This document shows positions 60,662 through 62,540 of a DNA stretch of 62,540 nucleotides, in pieces (the first letter of the stretch is position 1; each line of letters starts with the position of its first letter). The position numbers and the translations under genes are program-made. The notes under the pieces are model-generated. The model saw only the letters and a list, made by a program, of their open reading frames with translations, searched no databases and was not told where the DNA came from. Origin of the DNA: an uncultured Prevotella sp. (lineage in GTDB: Bacteria; Bacteroidota; Bacteroidia; Bacteroidales; Bacteroidaceae); NCBI GenBank assembly GCA_900315775.1, contig ONAJ01000027.1, positions 1-62,540 of the forward strand, written 5' to 3'.

Positions 60662-61696
60662 TCAAAAATACTCCCTTACCGCAAAGTCAAATTGTTCGAT
60701 GAAAATCTGCTTGAAAGCATATATATTGTTCTGCTCGTAGAAGATAAGCATCGCCTTCTTGTAGTCGATGGAGTCAACAGAACGGAAACTCAGAGGACAG
60801 TAGCCGTTGGCTATTAAAATGGCATTACTGGTGATGCGAGCCGTGCGCTTGTTGCCGTCAGAAAAAGCCTGAATATACGACAGAAGCACCAGCGTCAGCA
60901 GCGCCTTTTCAAACACGTTCTCCCTGTTGTTTATCAGGTCGCAAGTGTCATGCAAGGCCTCTCGAATCTGGAACTCGTTGTCCAACGGATGATAGTTTGT
61001 GCCTGTGATACCCACACGACGATGACGGATACCCCTGTCCACCGACAATTCTTTAGTCAGCAGCTGGTGAATGTCCTCAATGCGGCTCACCGTCAACTGC
61101 TGCAGGTAGTCAGGATTGTCCAGCACAAATCGCAGCGCATCCTTATGGTTCAGCAGCATCACCGCCTCCTCTTTCGTCTTGCCGTCGGCCGTCTTGCTCT
61201 CGCGCAGTAGTCGCTCCGTCTCCAGTAGCGAATAAGTGTTGCCCTCTATCTGCGACGATTTCCAGCTCAAGTCAATGCCCAGCCGCTCCATCTCCTTGCG
61301 ATACTCGTTCTCCGTCATCTCGTTCACGTGCTGGCGAAATTCCTCCTGCAGCGCGTTCAGATGCTCCATCTCCTCGTCTGTAAACAAGTGCACGGCTGGC
61401 AACTGCTGTCGTATCAAGTCGAAGTTGAACGACATCTGCACCTCACGCTCGTCCACATCTTGCGCAAAGTACGTGTCAAGATTCAGCGGCATCAGTAGAT
61501 GGGCCTGGTTCGACAGGCTGTACCTTGTAGCACGTGCCTTGCCTTCCACCACCACATCGCCCTGAGCCACAGCTGCCGAAAGCAGACGCTTCATGGTGGC
61601 GTCGCTACCTTCGAATACTATTCCGCGAGCTATCTCGTCACGCGACGACAGTGGATGATAATGCAGAAACTGCAGTATTGTTCTTGATATATCCAT
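60662..61696 (-). CDS. Fic-domain protein with the catalytic His replaced by Gln
   Basis: 344 residues. The N-terminal about 80 residues look like a winged helix (ILQFLHYHPLSSRDEIARGI, then MKRLLSAAVAQGDVVVEGKA). An inhibitory-helix motif SSQIEGNTY fits (S/T)xxxE(G/N). The Fic core reads YIQAFSDGNKRTAR. Relative to HPFxDGN(G/K)R the His position is Gln276 (codon at 60869-60871) and Pro is Ala, while the Asp, Gly, Asn and Arg remain. His is the general base of AMP transfer, so this protein may be inactive in AMPylation, use another chemistry, or act only as a DNA-binding regulator. Own promoter on the minus strand. Confidence 0.87.
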   Translation of the reverse strand: MDISRTILQFLHYHPLSSRDEIARGIVFEGSDATMKRLLSAAVAQGDVVVEGKARATRYSLSNQAHLLMPLNLDTYFAQDVDEREVQMSFNFDLIRQQLPAVHLFTDEEMEHLNALQEEFRQHVNEMTENEYRKEMERLGIDLSWKSSQIEGNTYSLLETERLLRESKTADGKTKEEAVMLLNHKDALRFVLDNPDYLQQLTVSRIEDIHQLLTKELSVDRGIRHRRVGITGTNYHPLDNEFQIREALHDTCDLINNRENVFEKALLTLVLLSYIQAFSDGNKRTARITSNAILIANGYCPLSFRSVDSIDYKKAMLIFYEQNNIYAFKQIFIEQFDFAVREYF

Positions 61697-61720
61697 TTCC
61701 TAATATTCTCTAATTGGGAA

Positions 61721-61752
61721 CAAAGTTACAATTAAATAAGCAAAAAACCAAA
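61721..61752 (-). promoter_or_regulatory. Promoter of the Gln-type Fic gene
   Basis: Minus-strand -7 box TAACTTTG (61721-61728) and TTTG -33 box (61749-61752), 20-bp spacer. The ATG lies 24 bp downstream. TATCGGCTCA is found upstream at 61789-61798 and 61821-61830, with an inverted near-copy at 61867-61876. Confidence 0.7.
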
Positions 61753-61958
61753 AGATTTTGAGTTTTTTCGAATGTGAGTTACCCCGAGTATCGGCTCAAA
61801 TTTGCGTGACATCCTTATATTATCGGCTCATTTTGATCCAAAAATTTCACTTTGTAGGGTTGTTTTTGAGCTGATAATGGAATTTTTTTATAAAATTTTG
61901 CGGATTGCTACAATATTATTATTTTGGCAACTATATAGGGTTTGACCCCAATAAAGAG

Positions 61959-61986
61959 AAAATGCAGTCAGAAATGGCTGCATTTT
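61959..61986. terminator. AAAATGCAG hairpin
   Basis: AAAATGCAG (61959-61967) and CTGCATTTT (61978-61986) form a perfect 9-bp stem with a 10-base loop, flanked by A/T runs on both sides, so it could terminate in either direction. No gene is visible in 61753-62168 apart from this hairpin, the TATCGGCTCA copies and a repeat. Confidence 0.5.
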
Positions 61987-62065
61987 AATGTTATTCGTAC
62001 CAACTGATATATTATTACCAAAATATTCTATAATTTGGAAAAATGTTCTATTGTACAACCCCTGA

Positions 62066-62122
62066 AAAAAGTTGAATGAATTGCCCTTAAACCCTGATAA
62101 AGATTGAGTCTCCCTTCCTTTT
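62066..62122 (+). repeat. 57-bp dispersed repeat, copy 2
   Basis: Matches 23172-23228 with one mismatch (GAGTCT versus GAATCT), same orientation, 38.9 kb away. It directly precedes the gene remnants at the right end. Confidence 0.9.
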
Positions 62123-62168
62123 TGGGAAAGGCTACGGGAAAGGCTACTCACGGTCTAACCTATTCAAT

Positions 62169-62360
62169 ATGAGACTCTTCTATGTTAGATTCCAAAAAAT
62201 CCAAACAGTGTCTGGACAATTGTCATGGAGTCATTATCTAGAGTTGCTCAAATGTGACGATCCAATGGAGATGCAATTCTATATGAAGGAATGTATCAAC
62301 CAAGGATGGAAGGTGAGAGAGTTGAAACGCCAAATCGAGACGAGTTACAATCTCAATTAG
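62169..62360 (+). pseudogene. Remnant of a DUF1016 (YhcG-like PDDEXK) N-terminal domain
   Basis: 63 residues. The part after position 12 reads TVSGQLSWSHYLELLKCDD, then MQFYMKECINQGWKVRELKR, which is the core of the DUF1016 N-terminal domain. A complete protein has about 340 residues with a C-terminal PDDEXK nuclease. Here both the real N-terminus and all of the nuclease are missing and a stop follows RQIETSYNLN. Probably non-functional. Confidence 0.7.
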
Positions 62361-62405
62361 ATAAGTTGCTTGAAAATACGAAGGAATAATCCATGATTAT
62401 TGTAG

Positions 62406-62540
62406 AGTCATTTGCTTATCCGTTCCTGCGTATTCCATTTCGAGTTTGAGTTTATCCATCCTTTCATTGATGGTAACGGACGTTTGGGCCGCTATTGGCA
62501 GACGATGCTTCTGAGTAAATGGAAAGGAATCTTTTCATGG
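62406..62540 (+). pseudogene. Fic-domain fragment running off the right edge
   Basis: From the stop at 62403-62405 the frame is open and reads SHLLIRSCVFHFEFEFIHPF, then IDGNGRLGRYWQTMLLSKWK. It has the full HPFxDGNGR core, with the His codon at 62457-62459. No start codon or N-terminal half lies before it, so it is a 5'-truncated Fic gene or one joined to its 5' part by a frameshift. The right end is cut by the window, so completeness downstream is unknown. Confidence 0.65.

Overview
The window looks like chromosomal DNA from a Bacteroidota bacterium of the Prevotella group. Promoters follow the phylum's TTTG-N19/20-TAnnTTTG pattern and Shine-Dalgarno sites are mostly absent. Marker content fits: a Bacteroides aerotolerance (bat) operon, a DUF4295 gene directly after rpmG, two-domain Fic proteins, DUF386 and DMP19 proteins, and a YDLSGRR-type C-terminus on a secreted protein. 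No phage, integrase, transposase or rRNA operon is visible.

Layout. 1-4.9 kb is accessory: a gene cut by the left edge, a DUF6140-like gene, a PIN/antitoxin pair, an intergenic patch of peptide-coding repeats, a RhuM-Fic protein and a secreted protein. 5.0-11.0 kb is a tryptophan operon in the order trpD-C-A-B-E-G. It is preceded by a leader peptide with three consecutive Trp codons and an intrinsic terminator, so I read it as a ribosome-mediated attenuator. trpF is not in the operon. prfC converges on trpG. 12.7-16.4 kb holds a MORN-repeat protein, a YhcH-family protein and glycogen branching enzyme. 16.4-22.3 kb is a minus-strand run (sulfatase-type phosphoethanolamine transferase, DUF3298-like lipoprotein, rsmG, MBL hydrolase, ruvC, tandem ABC ATPase, small secreted protein). 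A 1-kb non-coding stretch with two large inverted repeats separates it from a GH3 lipoprotein and ppdK.

27.3-30.6 kb is an apparent insertion. A Fic protein and an unrecognised leucine-rich protein lie between two 83-bp copies of the ppdK 3' end plus its terminator. Next come a truncated ZIP-transporter start, an A1S_2505-like protein, a sugar acetyltransferase, xpt, an M15 peptidase and ispE. 34-46 kb is housekeeping: dnaB, DMP19, smpB, metH, map, tsaD, pncC, rpmB-rpmG-DUF4295, ftsY, rimO, an HU protein, and an HU protein fused to a membrane segment and LysM. 46.3-54.6 kb is moxR-DUF58-bat, with batD and batE fused in one frame. Then come PAP2, queA-like, nadE, a beta-helix lipoprotein, cdd, tRNA-Ser(GCT) and tRNA-Glu(CTC). 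The right end is accessory: a Fic protein whose catalytic His is replaced by Gln, then remnants of a DUF1016 gene and of another Fic gene.

The main unexpected theme is repeats. Short-unit tracts (GTTCAAGGA; CGAGGTRCGAGG; CTCTCTCC/GGAGAGAG) occur between genes and also sit in frame inside conserved enzymes (trpC, trpE, nadE, probably metH) and in the HU-LysM protein. The other leading observations are the trp attenuator and the ppdK-flanked Fic cassette. All functions are inferred from sequence by eye; no database search was run.
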